This document shows positions 1-9,307 of a stretch of DNA of 64,000 nucleotides, piece by piece. This DNA comes from Pelatocladus maniniholoensis HA4357-MV3. Its GTDB lineage: Bacteria > Cyanobacteriota > Cyanobacteriia > Cyanobacteriales > Nostocaceae. Under the pieces are notes generated by a model. It ran no database searches. It saw only the letters and a program-made list of their open reading frames with translations, and was not told where the DNA came from. Position numbers and translations under genes: made by a program. The stretch's first letter is position 1. Each line of letters begins with the position of its first letter. Location: contig JAHHHW010000085.1 of assembly GCA_019359115.1 (NCBI GenBank), positions 62,001-126,000 of the forward strand, written 5' to 3'.

Positions 1-1
1 C

Positions 2-811
2 GCAGCAGCAAAAGCTGTAGATAGTGAAGCAGGTATTTTATACATCGTGAAGAACTACTCCGGCGATGTGATGAATTTTGAAATGGCGACAGAGTTAGCT
101 CGAAGTGAAGGTATCCAGACGCTGAATATCTTAATCGATGATGATGTTGCAGTCAAAGATAGTCTTTATACCCAGGGACGACGGGGTGTCGGAACTACAG
201 TACTAGCAGAAAAAATCTGTGGTGCAGCAGCGCAAGAGGGATATAATTTACGACAACTAGCTTCTTTGTGTAGGCGCGTCAATTTACATGGACGAAGTAT
301 GGGTATGGCCCTGACTTCCTGTACAACACCAGCCAAAGGTACACCAACGTTTACACTTGGGAACCAAGAAATGGAGATCGGTATCGGGATTCACGGTGAA
401 CCCGGAAGGGAACGCATGAGTCTAAAATCAGCAGATGAAGTTGCTGAGATGTTAGCGCTATCAATTATTGAGGATGCATCTTATACTCGGACACTACGAG
501 AATGGGACGAAAAAACAGGCGAATGGCAAGAAGTGGAACTGGTAAATGCAAATTTTGTCAAAGGCGATCGCTTGCTAGCTTTTGTTAATAGTATGGGTGG
601 TACGCCGATTTCTGAGTTGTATATCATCTACCGCAAACTCGCAGAAATTTGTCAACAGCATGGACTACAAATAGTGCGAAACTTGATTGGTGCTTATATT
701 ACTTCCTTAGATATGCAAGGTTGCTCTATTACTCTACTCAAGCTAGATGACGAGATGATTCGCTTATGGGACGCACCTGTAAAAACCCCAAGCTTACGGT
801 GGGGAATTTAA
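2..811 (+). CDS. dhaK: Dihydroxyacetone kinase subunit DhaK, 5'-truncated by the window edge
   Basis: The frame is open from base 2, so the true start lies before the window; about 269 of the usual 330-350 residues are visible. DhaK binds dihydroxyacetone covalently through a histidine, and the motif GIGIHGEPG supplies that histidine. The stretch [18 protein letters not shown] matches the conserved nucleotide-fold part of DhaK. The protein should act in the cytosol with DhaL to phosphorylate dihydroxyacetone. DhaL is encoded 2.1 kb downstream on the same strand, but the pair is separated by an opposing gene that ends only 37 bp after this stop. No DhaM phospho-donor gene is visible. An internal GTG at 47 is not the start. 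Confidence 0.93.
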   Translation, partial: AAAKAVDSEAGILYIVKNYSGDVMNFEMATELARSEGIQTLNILIDDDVAVKDSLYTQGRRGVGTTVLAEKICGAAAQEGYNLRQLASLCRRVNLHGRSMGMALTSCTTPAKGTPTFTLGNQEMEIGIGIHGEPGRERMSLKSADEVAEMLALSIIEDASYTRTLREWDEKTGEWQEVELVNANFVKGDRLLAFVNSMGGTPISELYIIYRKLAEICQQHGLQIVRNLIGAYITSLDMQGCSITLLKLDDEMIRLWDAPVKTPSLRWGI

Positions 812-848
812 CTCAACTATATAAAACTCTTACCAATGACAAATGACA

Positions 849-2834
849 TCAATCTTTAAAACCCGTATACAACATCAGAACTCTACCATTACCTGTGTAT
901 CTGCCAGGAAGTTGATCTTTAATCAGCTTTTTAGTTTGGCTTCCTCGTGTTTCTTCTACCCATATTTGATAGCTATCATTATCAAAATACACTTCAGCCA
1001 CACCAATGAAGGAAGCAGAAGCATTAGTAATACGGAAAAGAGGATCTTGGGGCTTTTGTTCACCAGCAGCATAAAATAGTCCACCCAAAAGTTCAGTTAA
1101 GCCACCGTTTTTAGTTTCAATTTTTGTCTTACCTTTCTCTGTTTTAAAACCGAGAATCCACAGTTTTGCTCCATTATTAACTATATTAGTCTCTAAATCA
1201 CCTTCAGGATTGACTTGGCGTACCCAAATATCTTGAGCAGGATTTAAAAACCTCAGTTTATCCATAACAGCATCATCAATAAATAAATCTCCACTACCGT
1301 TACTTTCTAAACTTAGGTGACTAATACTACGATAAACAACAGTTCTCTTAGCCACATTCTTCCATCTCAACTTAGAACCAAAATCAACAAAGAAGTTTTC
1401 AACAATCAGTGTTGGTTTACTACCGTTATCTGCGACTATTTCTCCTTTCCCATTCATTACTCCTCCTGTACTAATAAATCTTTCTAGTTTTCCTCGTAGT
1501 CGCAGAGAACCGTCAATGATAAATGTTCCTTTCCCACCAGGTACTACTACTGTTGTGGCGCCAGAATCAATTGCCTTTTGAAAAGCCGCTGTATCATCTT
1601 TATTATCGTTAGCAATTGCGCCAAACTTCTCAACACTCACCCATTTTTTCGGATCATCCCATTTCAACTTGGGAAACTTTTTAATGGGAAGTTGCAGTGA
1701 CTTTGATGGTGAAGGAAATTGTGAAATTATGGGATGGGATGTATATTCCTTCAAATTGGAACCTGTAACTATCTTTTTTCCTTCTCTTGTATTATTTAAG
1801 AGAATTTCTTTATATCCAGAAGAGACGACATTTCTACCATAAATAAAACCAGCCGAAGAAATTCCTGGAAGTTTCTTAGCGCGATCGCGACCAACCACTT
1901 TAGCATTTACTAGGGTCAAAGTACTACCAGGATCGACACCTCCATTGGGATCAATACCATTGATAATTGCCGATACAGAATTAATGCTATTAAAACCCTC
2001 CAAACTCATTGCTTGTCCATTATTAAAAATACCTGCAAAATTTTGATCGCGGACAGTAATATTCTGCATGGTAATACCATTAATAGCGTTATTGGTACGC
2101 ACACCATAATCAAAACCAACTACTTCTACATCTTCAATCAAAAGAGGGCCAACTTCACCATGAGTTAAAGCTAAACCAGTAGTTCCCTTTTTGTCTTCAG
2201 AGATAATCTTGACGCTTCTGACTGCTCCTTGATTATTAGCAACAAAATTCAATCCCTCTGCACCTGGATTATTTTTTCCAACTTTAATAGTCAGATTTCT
2301 CACAGAATTACCAAAACGTTGAGCCGCTATACTTGCTTTAAAATCTTCTGAATTGGGATCTAAATCTGGATCGAATCCTGTAGAAATAACTGGTCGAGGT
2401 TTGTTGACATCTTGGAATAAAGGAGATTGATCTTGAAGGCGAATAATCACGCGATCGCGACTTTGACCTTGTAGCGTAGTAAATTTATAATCCGAGCGGT
2501 TACGCTCTCCAGCTGGCCAATGTAGACTATTAGAAATATCATAAGTACCGTTTGGTAAGTAAATAATTCGTCCTTGAGCGGGAAATTGATTGAGTGCTTT
2601 TTGAATAGCTTCTGTATCATCCTTTCCATCGTTGGGTATAGCTCCATATTCTGGTGCAGTAACATCTAATACACCTACATTTTTGGGAAAAACAATATTT
2701 TCTGGTACACTTGGGCTAGCTTGCGCGATTTGAATCTCAGCATTTTTGGTATAGTCAGCACAAGTAGAAGTGACAACAGCCACAAAAATCAAGCAGGGAA
2801 TTTGTTTGAAGATAGAGGCTTTAGCAAAAAACAC
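849..2834 (-). CDS. Secreted beta-helix protein with two pectate-lyase-3 (GH28/GH55-like) repeats
   Basis: This 661-residue protein begins with a GTG at 2834 and a hydrophobic segment at residues 11-24 that looks like an export signal. It contains two copies of the start of a pectate_lyase_3-type beta-helix: GAIPNDGKDDTEAIQKAL near residue 64 and GAIANDNKDDTAAFQKAI near residue 404. The tandem arrangement is like GH55-type beta-helix proteins that bind or cleave polysaccharides. The substrate is unknown and no catalytic residues can be assigned with confidence. The cysteine near residue 25 is not in a good lipobox (STC), so a lipoprotein is possible but unproven. The gene runs against dhaK and dhaL and is divergent from dhaL across 113 bp. 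Confidence 0.75.
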   Translation of the reverse strand: MFFAKASIFKQIPCLIFVAVVTSTCADYTKNAEIQIAQASPSVPENIVFPKNVGVLDVTAPEYGAIPNDGKDDTEAIQKALNQFPAQGRIIYLPNGTYDISNSLHWPAGERNRSDYKFTTLQGQSRDRVIIRLQDQSPLFQDVNKPRPVISTGFDPDLDPNSEDFKASIAAQRFGNSVRNLTIKVGKNNPGAEGLNFVANNQGAVRSVKIISEDKKGTTGLALTHGEVGPLLIEDVEVVGFDYGVRTNNAINGITMQNITVRDQNFAGIFNNGQAMSLEGFNSINSVSAIINGIDPNGGVDPGSTLTLVNAKVVGRDRAKKLPGISSAGFIYGRNVVSSGYKEILLNNTREGKKIVTGSNLKEYTSHPIISQFPSPSKSLQLPIKKFPKLKWDDPKKWVSVEKFGAIANDNKDDTAAFQKAIDSGATTVVVPGGKGTFIIDGSLRLRGKLERFISTGGVMNGKGEIVADNGSKPTLIVENFFVDFGSKLRWKNVAKRTVVYRSISHLSLESNGSGDLFIDDAVMDKLRFLNPAQDIWVRQVNPEGDLETNIVNNGAKLWILGFKTEKGKTKIETKNGGLTELLGGLFYAAGEQKPQDPLFRITNASASFIGVAEVYFDNDSYQIWVEETRGSQTKKLIKDQLPGRYTGNGRVLMLYTGFKD

Positions 2835-2947
2835 AAGCTGATGTTCTCTTAAATACTTTACTACTCCCTCTTACATTTGTTAATTGCCAAAACCGTAAGA
2901 ACTCGGATATTTCTCTATGATATCTGCATTCAGCAGGAGGTCTGAAG

Positions 2948-3574
2948 ATGGTGAGAAAAGAGCAGATTTTGCAGTGGTTGCAAAGATTTGCAACTCTAGT
3001 CGAAGCAAACAAAGACTACTTAACAGAATTAGATGCAGCCATAGGTGATGCTGATCATGGTATCAACATGGAACGTGGCTTTAAAAAGGTCATTACTCAG
3101 TTACCAACTGTTGCAGATAAAGACATCGGTAGTATTTTGAAAACGGTGAGTATGACCCTAATCTCCACAGTTGGTGGTGCAAGCGGCCCGCTTTATGGCA
3201 CATTATTTCTACGAGCAAGTACGGTAGTAGCTAGCAAACAAGGACTTAGCGAGCAAGATATACTAACTATGTTGCAAGCGGGATTAGATGGTGTCATTAG
3301 TAGAGGTAAAGCACAACTAGGCGATAAAACGATGGTGGATGCTTTTTCACCAGCCGTAGCAGCTTTTGGACAAGCTGTGACAAGAGGTGAAGATACATTG
3401 TCAGCAATGCAACAAGCTGTAGCAGCAGCAGAGAAGGGAATGCAAGATACAACACCAATGCAGGCTAAAAAAGGTCGCGCCAGTTATTTGGGAGAACGAA
3501 GTATAGGACATCAAGATCCAGGGGCGACTTCTGTTTATTTTATGTTGCAGAGTTTGCTAGATGTTATCCAGTAA
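2948..3574 (+). CDS. dhaL: Dihydroxyacetone kinase subunit DhaL (ATP/ADP-binding)
   Basis: The 208-residue length is normal for DhaL, the nucleotide-binding subunit that passes phosphate to dihydroxyacetone held by DhaK. The magnesium-binding motif GDADHGIN sits at residues 33-40, and a second conserved stretch SIGHQDPGATS lies near the C terminus. The ATG at 2948 is preceded by a strong AGGAGG at 2935-2940, which decides the start. The gene probably has its own promoter because an opposing gene separates it from dhaK. Whether the phosphate donor is ATP or a PTS-type protein cannot be told here. Confidence 0.93.
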   Translation: MVRKEQILQWLQRFATLVEANKDYLTELDAAIGDADHGINMERGFKKVITQLPTVADKDIGSILKTVSMTLISTVGGASGPLYGTLFLRASTVVASKQGLSEQDILTMLQAGLDGVISRGKAQLGDKTMVDAFSPAVAAFGQAVTRGEDTLSAMQQAVAAAEKGMQDTTPMQAKKGRASYLGERSIGHQDPGATSVYFMLQSLLDVIQ

Positions 3575-3639
3575 GTAAGTTGGGAAAGTGAACTACGTGC
3601 TGGGCGTTCACTCCTGCTTGAAACTCTAAGTTGAATTAA

Positions 3640-3671
3640 AGCCTTAATTCAACAGGAAAAAGGCTATTTTT
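3640..3671 (+). terminator. Possible rho-independent terminator after dhaL
   Basis: AGCCTT at 3640-3645 can pair with AAGGCT at 3660-3665 and is followed by ATTTTTAA. A competing palindrome (TTGAATTA with TAATTCAA, 3631-3652) overlaps it. The position, 65 bp after the dhaL stop, suits a terminator, but the stem is short. Confidence 0.35.
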
Positions 3672-3723
3672 AAGGGATTTTAAACATTTGGGATGCTCAC
3701 AGTGACAGCCTTGCTGAGTTTAA

Positions 3724-4494
3724 TCAAATCAGTTTTTCATACAGCAGCAAAGAGAGAAGAAAATCAAATATAAAAATTAATACCCAACTTGTTACAACTG
3801 CTGCGGTTGCTGATTCTCCTACCTGTTTTGCTCCACCTGTAGTAGTCAATCCCCAATTACAACCAATTACAGCAACCAGCACACCAAAAATTAAGGCTTT
3901 GAGCAAAACAGTCAATATATCCGGTACTGCTAAAAAATTCCTCACTGATTCTAAAAAGATCTCTGGGTCTACTTGGTAAAATTGCATAGCCGCAAAAACA
4001 CCACCCATAATCCCGATTACTAAACCTAAAATTGTGAGAATTGGCAACATTAAACAGCAAGCAATTACCCTTGGTACCACAAGATAATCAATAGGGTCAG
4101 TTTTAAGCATATAAAGTGCATCTATTTGTTCTGTGACAGACATTTCACCGATTTCCGCCGCAAAAGCAGAACCGACCTGCCCAGCAATTATACTTGCAGT
4201 CAAAATAGGTGCTAATTCTCGACAGAATGCTAAAGCAAAAGCGCCTCCCACAGTATTTACTGCATCAAATTTGACTAATTCCCTAGCGGTTTGAATCGTA
4301 AAAATCATACCTGCACAACCATTTACCAACAGTACAGGTAGGATAGAACCTGGTCCTGCTGTCACCATATGTTCCAGAATCTTGTGGTAGCATGTTTTTC
4401 CTTGAATAAAATGCAGCCATACCTGACCCATGAGCAAGATACTAGTAACAAGGCGGGCAATGTGCGATCGCCTAGATTTTTTTTGAGGTTGCAA
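3724..4494 (-). CDS. mlaE: MlaE/YrbE-type lipid ABC transporter permease
   Basis: This 256-residue membrane protein has about five hydrophobic segments and the family signatures FCRELAPILTASIIAGQVGS and EQIDALYMLKTDP. MlaE permeases work with an MlaF ATPase and an MlaD substrate-binding protein to move lipids between the inner and outer membranes; neither partner is next to it. The longest frame starts with a TTG at 4494. The N-terminal stretch LMGQVWLHFIQGK agrees with cyanobacterial homologues as I recall them, so the true start cannot be much further in. The 5' flank (4497-4690) stays open in another frame but has no convincing start. Confidence 0.88.
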   Translation of the reverse strand: MQPQKKSRRSHIARLVTSILLMGQVWLHFIQGKTCYHKILEHMVTAGPGSILPVLLVNGCAGMIFTIQTARELVKFDAVNTVGGAFALAFCRELAPILTASIIAGQVGSAFAAEIGEMSVTEQIDALYMLKTDPIDYLVVPRVIACCLMLPILTILGLVIGIMGGVFAAMQFYQVDPEIFLESVRNFLAVPDILTVLLKALIFGVLVAVIGCNWGLTTTGGAKQVGESATAAVVTSWVLIFIFDFLLSLLLYEKLI

Positions 4495-4708
4495 TGTTAA
4501 TTTAACTGCTTAATCGTTCTATCAATTAAATTTACACCCTGCTGTACAGTTTCTATCAAACTTAACTCTACACGCAACTGTGCCGCACCGACAAAACCTT
4601 TCACAAAATGAATTTGGTTAAAATTTTTAGTGATGTTTTGGGTGATTTTCGTAATTGCGATTATTAGTGATGTATTGATCTTGCAAATGAACTTACTGAC
4701 CTACACCC

Positions 4709-5656
4709 ATGATTAAATCTAATTATTCAAAATTCCCAATTCGAGTTCGTTGGAATGCGATCGCCCAAGCAACAGTTGGCTTGTTGTGCTTGTCTTCACC
4801 GTTATTTCTCATCAGCGCTAGTTGGGCGCAACAAGTGAATGGACAAAATATTAAAGTAACTTTACCCCTCAACGGTAATTCTCAACCTAATGCTAATCTT
4901 GGTGCTGCGGCTGTACCAGTTCTCATTCAAGTTTTACAAGGAAAACAAGCACCAGCAGGTTTTGATGCAACTTCTGCAATACCCGTTTTAATTCAAGGTA
5001 TACAGGGCAATAATCCTCAAATACGCTCAGATGCTGCGGCTGCGGTTCCTGGTATTATTCAAGCTTTGCAAAATCAAAATCCCCAGCTACAACAGCAGGT
5101 CCAACAACTAGGCCAACCAAACGCCCAACCACAGGCTCAACTCAATACTCAGCCCAAAGCCCAATCAAATGCAGGTAGATGTTTTGTGTCAAATCCAGGA
5201 TCTGTTGTACCATCACTAATTGGAGGTTTGCAAAATCAGGACGAATTGGTTCGCTTTTTTGCTGGTGCGACTCTCGGCTGTCTTGGCGATCAAGCTAAAG
5301 GTGCAGCCCCTGCTTTACTTACTAGCTTGACAGATCCAAACCAAGCTGTGCGTTTAGTTGCAGCCTTTGCTTTGGATAAAATCGGTATTGGAATTCAACA
5401 AGCAGCTAAGAGTTTATCTGCTGGGCAACTAAATCAATTAGTATCTTCGTTTAGCTCTAGTCTTGGTTTTTTAGCTAACCCATTAATTAACTTACCCCAA
5501 AATGTGGTTAATTCTTTGTTCAACACCTCACCAAATCCTCAACAACCTGTTCAACAACCTGTTCAACAACCTGTTCAACAACCCGTTCAACAGCAAATTC
5601 AACAGCCAACTCAACAAATTCAACAGCCAACTCAGCAAATTCAACAGTCGAGATAA
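4709..5656 (+). CDS. Secreted HEAT-repeat protein with glutamine-rich repeat tail
   Basis: The 315-residue protein starts with a signal peptide ending in ISASWA before QQ, giving a predicted cleavage after residue 40. The body has alpha-helical HEAT/PBS-like units (for example AIPVLIQGIQG and VPSLIGGLQN), usually used for protein binding. A proline/glutamine linker near residues 125-150 separates two such blocks, and the last 40 residues are repeats of QQPV and QQPTQQI. It is probably periplasmic or outer-membrane associated. No enzyme motif is visible. The gene stands alone between opposing neighbours. Confidence 0.7.
   Translation: MIKSNYSKFPIRVRWNAIAQATVGLLCLSSPLFLISASWAQQVNGQNIKVTLPLNGNSQPNANLGAAAVPVLIQVLQGKQAPAGFDATSAIPVLIQGIQGNNPQIRSDAAAAVPGIIQALQNQNPQLQQQVQQLGQPNAQPQAQLNTQPKAQSNAGRCFVSNPGSVVPSLIGGLQNQDELVRFFAGATLGCLGDQAKGAAPALLTSLTDPNQAVRLVAAFALDKIGIGIQQAAKSLSAGQLNQLVSSFSSSLGFLANPLINLPQNVVNSLFNTSPNPQQPVQQPVQQPVQQPVQQQIQQPTQQIQQPTQQIQQSR
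5537..5647 (+). repeat. In-gene tandem repeat coding for the Q-rich tail
   Basis: Four near-identical 12-bp units encode QQPV and are followed by 24-bp units encoding QQPTQQIQ. The array is in frame, so copy-number change would lengthen or shorten the tail without breaking the gene. Confidence 0.85.
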
Positions 5657-5780
5657 ACAAGAGCGATCGCCCGATAATTAATGGAAGCACAGGCGATCGC
5701 AGCACCAAATCTTTACCAATTACAAATGACAAATAACAAATGACGACCCCAATTAGTTAACTTTATTTGTAGCAACTTGC

Positions 5781-7277
5781 TTACCTCACAGAAAATGCTT
5801 CGCTGAATCTGCGAGTTACGGGTTCTAAAATGAAAGTTAAAATTGACTTTTTACGGGTGACAATTTCACCATTAGCACTCATACCTGGTGTAAAGGCGAC
5901 TTCTTGACCTCGCACCATTAGAGAGTGTTTATCTAACTTAATTCTTGTTGGGAAAACTAAGCCTAATTCTTTATCAACAATGGCGTTGGGACTGACTTGA
6001 ACAACTTCTCCATCAACAACGCCAAATTCTTGAAACGGGAAAGTTGCCATTTTGACTTTTGCTCTCATCCCTTCGCGAATAAAACCGATATCACGGTTGA
6101 GGACTTTTACTTCTAATAGCAATTCTTCCCCATCTGGCAAAATAGACAGTAATTCTTCACCAGATTGTACAGGGCCTTTAGTCGCCTTAACTCTATAGAC
6201 AGTTCCAGAAACTGGAGCTTCAATTGTTTCTAACTGTCGCTGCTTTTGGGCTTGATCAAGTTGACCTTGAACATTATTTAGTTCTTCTTTACGCTTATTA
6301 ATTTGGGTCAAAATTTCACTTAAACGTTCTGAAGCCAAACGTTGTGCTTGACTGCTAGCAGCTTGATAGGCTGCTTGTGCTTGGAGAATTTCTTGCTTTT
6401 GAGCATCAATATCTTTTTTTAAAGATATGACTTTATCTTGAGCTTCTGTGATTTTATTTTGAGCATTGGTGACTTCATCACTGGCTTTGGTAATTTCTGC
6501 TTTGGCACGATTGAGCCTGTCTTGTGCTTCTAGATAATCTATTCTGGGTATGGCACCACTATTATCAAGAGTGCGTAACCCTTGTTCTCTTTTTTGAGCG
6601 ATCGCCAAGCTACTGACAGTTTTTTCTCGAAGACTTTTGGCGTTGACAAGGTTAGTTTTGGCGTTAGCAAGGCTAGTTTGGGCGTTAACCAAGTTATCTT
6701 CTAGCCGACTTAAGCGGACTTTTGCTTGTTCGATCAACGCTTTTTGACGATTTGCTTCTGCTTCTGCTGCTACTTGACGTGCTTTATAATCTTGCAAGCG
6801 TGAGGTCAAAAGTTGATCTTGCAGTTGTGTACCTGCATTTGTTGCTCCCGTCCGTTCTGCATCCAAACGTCGTAAATCTTCTTTGATTAAAGAAGCAGAT
6901 TTGATCAAGCGTAAAACATCAGATTGCTGTAAATCTGGGTCACGTTCAACTACAACTTGACCTTTATTGATGCGATCGCCTTCTTTAACTTTCACAGCTA
7001 AAATCGAGCCATTTCCCAAGGATGTAATCGGTCGTACTTGACTAGAAGCAATTAACTCTCCGGTAGCTGTCGCAACTTCATCCACCTGGGAAAAATTAGC
7101 CCATGCGATCGCCCCAAATACAACTAAACTAATTGTTCCTGCTAATAATCTTGTATATAAAGGCGGTAATTCTTGTACCGCTTTACCCAATTCATAAGAA
7201 AGTTGTTCATCCGGTTTAGCAAATCTTTGTTTAGTTTGACGTGCTTGAGCAGCATTTGCAGCTAAGGAGTATCTCAT
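5781..7277 (-). CDS. HlyD-family membrane fusion protein
   Basis: The 498-residue protein has a cytoplasmic N terminus, one membrane segment at about residues 43-62, a lipoyl-like half motif ([18 protein letters not shown]), a long coiled coil from about 110 to 350, the second lipoyl half ([18 protein letters not shown]), and a beta-barrel region. This is the order in periplasmic adaptors of type I secretion systems or peptide/bacteriocin ABC exporters. The matching ABC transporter is not beside it, so the exported substrate cannot be named. ATG at 7277 is the natural start. The upstream region holds only short tandem repeats. Confidence 0.9.
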   Translation of the reverse strand: MRYSLAANAAQARQTKQRFAKPDEQLSYELGKAVQELPPLYTRLLAGTISLVVFGAIAWANFSQVDEVATATGELIASSQVRPITSLGNGSILAVKVKEGDRINKGQVVVERDPDLQQSDVLRLIKSASLIKEDLRRLDAERTGATNAGTQLQDQLLTSRLQDYKARQVAAEAEANRQKALIEQAKVRLSRLEDNLVNAQTSLANAKTNLVNAKSLREKTVSSLAIAQKREQGLRTLDNSGAIPRIDYLEAQDRLNRAKAEITKASDEVTNAQNKITEAQDKVISLKKDIDAQKQEILQAQAAYQAASSQAQRLASERLSEILTQINKRKEELNNVQGQLDQAQKQRQLETIEAPVSGTVYRVKATKGPVQSGEELLSILPDGEELLLEVKVLNRDIGFIREGMRAKVKMATFPFQEFGVVDGEVVQVSPNAIVDKELGLVFPTRIKLDKHSLMVRGQEVAFTPGMSANGEIVTRKKSILTFILEPVTRRFSEAFSVR

Positions 7278-7293
7278 AGAATTTTTGATAGGT

Positions 7294-7480
7294 CGGGGAA
7301 CGGGGATTAGGGATTGGGGATTAGGGATTGGGGAACGGGGATTGGGGATCAGGGATTGGGGATTGGGGATTGGGGATTGGGGATTGGGGATCAGGGATTG
7401 GGAAAAGACTTTTTAAATAATTCCCCCTTGTCCTCCTTGTCTCCCTTGTCCCCCTTATCCCCAATCCCTGATTCCCTTTC
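7294..7480. repeat. Heptanucleotide short tandem repeats (STRR type)
   Basis: The first part (to about 7412) is many copies of GGGGATT and variants (GGGATTA, GGGGATC, GGGGAAC). The second part (7424-7460) is degenerate CCCTTGTC units. Such heptamer arrays are known from heterocystous cyanobacteria. The tract separates the HlyD start from the end of the reductase gene. Open frames across it are artefacts of 7-bp repeats. Confidence 0.9.
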
Positions 7481-7485
7481 CCCAA

Positions 7486-8361
7486 CTAAACTGCTAAATA
7501 ACGTCTTACAAAATGTTCTAGTGTTTCCAATTTAAAACCGAAAATCGTTTCCAAGTTGGCAATTTCTTCAGTTGTACAGAAAAATTCGTTTGCTAGCAAT
7601 GTGCGGAAGGTTCCCAAATTTTTTTGAGCTTGGGGATTCATAAAACCCAACACTCCACGCAATCCATCAATCATAAATAGTGGCGGATTAATGATAATTG
7701 GCTCTTTGTTAAAGATGCGACCAAAAATTTTTGGAATATCTTCTCGTAATAAAATCTCTGGTCCTCCCACTGATAAAATTTGATTACGAGCGCGTTCATT
7801 CGTCACAGATTCGACAATCATTCTTGCTAAATCGTCTGTACTTACTATCGAACTCCGGTTTTTGGGGTCGCCAATTAGCAAATAGACCCCTGTCTCCCGA
7901 AATCGTTCTGCCAATGGCAGCAAGTTAGATGCTAATCCAGATGGACGTAAAATAGTGTAATTTAAGCCACTGCTTTCTAAATATCGTTCTACTGCTCGTT
8001 TGGCTTTGAACACCGGAGCATCTTCATACCCCCGGTTGGCTCCTAATACAGAAATTAATACAAAATGTTGCACTCCATTGATTTTTGCCTGGTCAATTAG
8101 TTCTATATTGGCGCGGTAGTCCAAAGCTAAGGGATTGCCATTAGAACCGTGAGTACTAATAATGTACTGAACACCTTGACAAGCTTTGTGAATATCCTGT
8201 TGTTGTTCTAAATCACCAATAAAAATGTCAGCACCTCGATGTTCTAACTCTCCATAACGCGAGGTGAGGCGAACAAATGCTCGAACTGACATTTGGCGAT
8301 CGCGCAGCAGTCGTACAACACGACGACCAATTCCTCCGGAAGCTCCTGTGACTAGAAACAT
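7486..8361 (-). CDS. NmrA/Ycf39-like NAD(P)-binding protein (atypical SDR)
   Basis: The 291-residue protein opens with the Rossmann motif TGASGGIGRRVVRLL, followed by GDLEQQQDIHKACQG and the SVLGAN segment typical of the Ycf39/NmrA-like atypical short-chain dehydrogenases. The Tyr-Lys pair of classical SDRs is not clearly present, so the protein may be a redox sensor or assembly factor rather than a dehydrogenase. Ycf39 itself helps photosystem II assembly; this is a relative, not necessarily the orthologue. It starts with ATG at 8361, downstream of a divergent gene-free region. Confidence 0.8.
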   Translation of the reverse strand: MFLVTGASGGIGRRVVRLLRDRQMSVRAFVRLTSRYGELEHRGADIFIGDLEQQQDIHKACQGVQYIISTHGSNGNPLALDYRANIELIDQAKINGVQHFVLISVLGANRGYEDAPVFKAKRAVERYLESSGLNYTILRPSGLASNLLPLAERFRETGVYLLIGDPKNRSSIVSTDDLARMIVESVTNERARNQILSVGGPEILLREDIPKIFGRIFNKEPIIINPPLFMIDGLRGVLGFMNPQAQKNLGTFRTLLANEFFCTTEEIANLETIFGFKLETLEHFVRRYLAV

Positions 8362-8622
8362 AGTGATTTTGGATTAGGTGTAGGGGATTGGGGATTGAGC
8401 AAGACGCAAAGACGCAAAGAGTTGAAGACACGGAGAATCTATCAAAAATATTCTCTGTGTCTGTGTGTCCTCCTTCCCTTATCCTCTATCCCCGATCCCT
8501 TGTATTTTAAACTTCCAAAATTACAGGAGGTAAGGTGTGTTACGCCTCTGACTAACGCACCATCACAGATTAATGGGAATTCGACGGATAAAAAAACCTT
8601 TGCTACATTTGTTCCCTACAAG

Positions 8623-8744
8623 AGACCTCTTGCAAAAATATTTTTACCCCACCCTAACCCTCCCCGTAAACGGGGAGGGAACTAAATCTTCCCCCCGTGA
8701 ACGGGGGGATTGAGGGGGGTTCATTCGACTTTTGCAAGAGGTCT
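8623..8744. mobile_element. MITE-like element with 15-bp perfect terminal inverted repeats
   Basis: AGACCTCTTGCAAAA at 8623-8637 is the exact reverse complement of 8730-8744. The trinucleotide AAG lies directly outside both ends (8620-8622 and 8745-8747), possibly a target duplication. The inside holds two GC-rich hairpins (around CCGTAAACGG and CCGTGAACGG). It is too short (122 bp) to encode anything. The rest of the 8362-8945 gap has TTTGGA-type repeats near 8777-8800 and no gene. Confidence 0.65.
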
Positions 8745-8945
8745 AAGGACAGATGAATCCGCTTTCTTGGAAATTTTGGATTTTGGATTTTGGATTTATT
8801 CCACGGATCAATCCGCTTTCTTGTACCATCAAGGAATGATTGGTCAAAATATTACTGTCATTAAGGAATATGCCAAATTACCTTTGGTAGAGTGTTATCC
8901 AGGGGAAATAAATCTAGTTTTTATTCAAGCGAACATGATAGAACT

Positions 8946-9173
8946 ATGTCTTCTGGCATCTACGCGATCGCACATATTGGTGATTTTAAGCTTTTTATTG
9001 GTGAAGCTAGCAAACTTAGCCAAAAGTGGCCGCCTATACTAAATCAACTCAATAGCGGTACATTTCCCCATGCCATGTTACAAGAGGTATGGAACACAGA
9101 AGGCGGTAAGCGCTACTTTTCATTTCACACAAAAACAGAGATTATTAGCGATCGCGATATTTTAGGTATTTAG
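8946..9173 (+). CDS. Short, degenerate GIY-YIG-like protein, possibly a broken gene
   Basis: From the ATG at 8946 the 75-residue product reads SSGIYAIAHIGDFKLFIGE, then WPPILNQLNSGTFPHAMLQEVWN. Spacing and residues resemble a GIY-YIG nuclease domain (GIY, then KLFIG in place of YIG, then the LQ..WN helix). The catalytic arginine expected before the tryptophan appears as lysine (SQKW), so nuclease activity is doubtful. There is no good ribosome site. A preceding stretch in another frame (from ATG 8833) could be the original N-terminal part, joined by a frameshift near 8930-8945. Treat it as a real but possibly decayed gene. Confidence 0.4.
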   Translation: MSSGIYAIAHIGDFKLFIGEASKLSQKWPPILNQLNSGTFPHAMLQEVWNTEGGKRYFSFHTKTEIISDRDILGI

Positions 9174-9307
9174 TTAAAATGCAAAAAATCTAGTCAAACA
9201 TATTCAGATACAGCAGATTGCAACTTAGTGAAGTACAGGGTAAGGGCGTCTACGCCCCTACATCTGTACCTCATTTACGTGAAAAACGCTGTAGCTTGGT
9301 ATAAACT

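Noticed and set aside
4497-4604. 35-residue frame upstream of mlaE (GTG at 4604), open further to about 4690
   Set aside because: No convincing start or ribosome site and no recognisable family. It may be a remnant of an older gene, but the evidence is too weak.
7314-7535. 73-residue frame across the heptamer repeats
   Set aside because: It is made of repeated GIGDWGL-type units that come from the short tandem repeat.
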